Below, in pieces: positions 62,599-64,000 of a stretch of 64,000 bases of DNA. Both the position numbers and the translations under genes were made by a program. Under the pieces are notes generated by a model. It saw nothing but the letters and a program-made list of their open reading frames with translations. It was not told the origin of the DNA and did not search any database. The number at the start of each line of letters is the position of its first letter. Position 1 is the first letter of the stretch. Origin of the DNA: CAVVEC01 sp963747105 (GTDB lineage Bacteria > Acidobacteriota > Terriglobia > Terriglobales > Acidobacteriaceae); NCBI GenBank assembly GCA_963747105.1, contig CAVVEC010000002.1, positions 682,001 to 746,000 of the forward strand, given 5' to 3'.

Positions 62599-63855
62599 TC
62601 AAGGCACCAACCGGAAGACGACGCCGGTTGGGCCACCCCTTGTGGGATCGACGGGACTGCCGCCGTAAATTGTCGTCCCATAGAGCACGCCATGACGATC
62701 GATGATCAGGCCGAAGGGCGTGGCGCCATCATTGCCCACGAAGTTGTGCAAGATCGTTTCGTTGCCAGAGCTGTCCAGGCTGAAGATTGTGCCGCAACCC
62801 ACGCTTTGCCCACAATTTTCGCTGCTGCCTCCAGCATCGGTCGTACCATAGAGATTCCCGCTCTGGTCGCTGACTAGGGCGTCAGGATAGGAGCCGTCCG
62901 AGGGATATCCGGTGAAGTCATGGAGAACCTTAAAGTCTCTATGCGTGTCCAGTTCGAACACCAGATCGCAATATTCATATTCACAGTACTGGTTGCCGCC
63001 TTGAGCGGTGCCATAGAGATTACCTGCGCCGTCCAAGGCCAAATGCGCGGGGTACCAGCCGTCCGCCGTATTCGTGAAGCTGTAAAGTACGGTCTCTCGC
63101 CAACGGTCGTTGGCCCTCCGGGACAATTTGAAAACCACCCCACACCCTAGCCCCTCACAAGCGTTAATACCTCCGCCCGCCGCGGTTCCGTAAAGAGTGC
63201 CATCCTCCGCGAGCACCAGCGAGTTCGGGCCCTCGCCGTCATGCTGTCCCCGAAAACTGTAAAGCACGGCGAAGTTGCCGGCTTTGCTGACTTCAAAGAC
63301 AACTCCGTTTCCGTATTTACCGTCCTCGGCTACGCCATACAAATCGCCTGCGTAACTGCGGACCAACTGCCCCGGGTTCCCGGGCCGGTTGCCGCCGGCA
63401 AACGCGTGGAGCACGGTTTCCCGGCCCCTGGGATCTACTTTGAAAACGGTGCCGCAACCGTATTTACACTTTCCTCCCTCAGGAGTCCCACCCTCGTATG
63501 TCGTTCCGTAAATGTTATCGTCTTCGTCGCGGACCGGCCCCACGTTGGGATACAAGCCATCTGCTCCTGTGAAACTGTGCAGAACGGTTTCTTTCCCGGC
63601 GTGATCCAACTTAAACACCGTTCCAAAGCCGAAGGCGCCGCCACCCTCCGTGGTACCGTAGAGATCGCCCTTTGAACCCCGAGTCACACCGATCGGATGT
63701 GTTCCGTTTCCGTTGCCCCTGAAGGCGTACAACTCAGTGTAGGTTTGTGCCGTCGCTGGCCGCGTTGCCAGATTCAGGAGAACGAAAATGGCGAGGATGA
63801 GGACACAGGAGACTCCGGGCAAGCGCGTGGAATTCCAATTCCCGCCAGGTTTCAT
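62599..63855 (-). CDS. GloVer tandem-repeat secreted protein, seven repeats
   Basis: 418 aa. Signal peptide (VSCVLILAIFVLLNLATRP to ATAQ). Seven repeats: DLYGTTEGGG, NIYGTTYEGG, DLYGVAEDGK, TLYGTAAGGG, NLYGTAQGGN, NLYGTTDAGG, VLYGTTIYGG. Cys pairs occur in repeats 2, 4, 5 and 6 (KCKYGCGTVF, CEGLGCGVVF, CEYEYCDLVF, CGQSVGCGTIF). Ends GVVFRLVP like the others. Its ATG overlaps the stop of the GWAR-like gene upstream by 4 bp, repeating the GWAR-GloVer coupling. Confidence 0.88.
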   Translation of the reverse strand: MKPGGNWNSTRLPGVSCVLILAIFVLLNLATRPATAQTYTELYAFRGNGNGTHPIGVTRGSKGDLYGTTEGGGAFGFGTVFKLDHAGKETVLHSFTGADGLYPNVGPVRDEDDNIYGTTYEGGTPEGGKCKYGCGTVFKVDPRGRETVLHAFAGGNRPGNPGQLVRSYAGDLYGVAEDGKYGNGVVFEVSKAGNFAVLYSFRGQHDGEGPNSLVLAEDGTLYGTAAGGGINACEGLGCGVVFKLSRRANDRWRETVLYSFTNTADGWYPAHLALDGAGNLYGTAQGGNQYCEYEYCDLVFELDTHRDFKVLHDFTGYPSDGSYPDALVSDQSGNLYGTTDAGGSSENCGQSVGCGTIFSLDSSGNETILHNFVGNDGATPFGLIIDRHGVLYGTTIYGGSPVDPTRGGPTGVVFRLVP

Positions 63856-64000
63856 TTCCGCACCCCCGAAGTTCCGGCTGCGGCGCCGAGAGCCAGCACG
63901 GCGAGTGTCGCCTTCTGTGAGGCTTGCCGAGTCAACGCGTCTAAATGTTGGACAGAGTCCACTGCGGCATCCTCGCCGGTTTGTCCCGCGACGATCAGCC
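63852..64000 (-). CDS. GWAR-family protein, copy 13 (C-terminal end; cut by window)
   Basis: Only the last ~48 codons are in the window: LIVAGQTGEDAAVDSVQHLD, ALTRQASQKA, then TLAVLALGAAAGTSGVRK. LIVAGQT aligns with PIIAGKT and TLAVLALGAAAG with the TLGxLAxGA tail, but a ~20-residue linker replaces VITLEPA and no Trp-Arg end is seen. It belongs to the same coupling pattern with the GloVer gene. Its start lies beyond base 64000. Confidence 0.6.
   Translation of the reverse strand, partial: LIVAGQTGEDAAVDSVQHLDALTRQASQKATLAVLALGAAAGTSGVRK

Noticed and set aside
1..64000. CRISPR array
   Set aside because: The only dense repeats are coding repeats in GloVer genes and paralogous GWAR ends. No regular short repeats with unique spacers and no cas genes were seen.

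Overview
ORGANISM. The window looks like a chromosomal piece of an Acidobacteriota bacterium (Terriglobia / Koribacter-like soil lineages). This is inferred from gene content only: many seven-repeat GloVer (TIGR03803-type) secreted proteins, a remnant of a carboxypeptidase-like/TonB receptor with the NYVGNRG motif, C-terminal scraps of TPR/kinase proteins ending in AKAEYAxLQ, a permuted alkaline-phosphatase-like protein, and moderately high GC. No rRNA or intact tRNA is present, so the assignment is not firm. LEFT HALF (1-35.3 kb), mostly stable functional genes. It starts with the 3' end of an NnrS gene and a membrane molybdopterin oxidoreductase. Next come two tandem universal stress proteins, a Glu/Leu dehydrogenase, a giant double PEP/pyruvate-binding (PPDK_N) protein with GAF-like and nucleotidyltransferase domains, a metallophosphoesterase, a permuted phosphatase-like protein, a hemolysin-III protein and a P3B Mg2+ ATPase. 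The block 18.4-29.9 kb is a coherent respiratory operon: GltD-like Fe-S flavoprotein, Rieske protein, cytochrome b, six-haem cytochrome c, NarG-like type II DMSO-reductase catalytic subunit with Tat signal, NarH-like Fe-S subunit, haem-b gamma subunit, TorD-like chaperone and an outer-membrane barrel. Quinol electrons probably pass through the Rieske/cyt b complex and multihaem cytochrome to a periplasmic oxyanion reductase; no NarI is present. A photolyase-TspO-SDR operon, DUF378 and fasciclin genes and an XRE-cupin regulator follow. MOBILE JUNCTION (35.3-41.8 kb). A 3' half of initiator tRNA-fMet with nearby direct repeats, a complete IS66 element with 8-bp target duplication and a tyrosine integrase mark an integration site. 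Beyond them lie small membrane/DUF genes and scraps of truncated genes. RIGHT HALF (41.7-64 kb) is dominated by an unusual array. Thirteen copies (ten intact, one pseudogene, one truncated chimera, one cut by the window end) of a secreted ~235-aa family sit among seven GloVer genes (five intact, two truncated). The family has a conserved signal region, a variable middle, a conserved YLGLKF...HYGWARL...GYAYETIPNKPIIAGKT module and a PEP-CTERM-like tail. Many neighbours overlap by ATGA. Array copies show recombination scars, and the array is interrupted by remnants of IS256, HsdR, TonB receptor, IS1182 and PQQ-propeller genes and by a tRNA-His 3' fragment. I consider this array the most likely undescribed system: a recombining set of co-translated, secreted surface proteins with shared ends and variable centres. 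CAUTION. Three large conserved genes (Moco oxidoreductase, PPDK-like, MgtA) are each broken by one net extra base, which looks more like sequencing error than biology.
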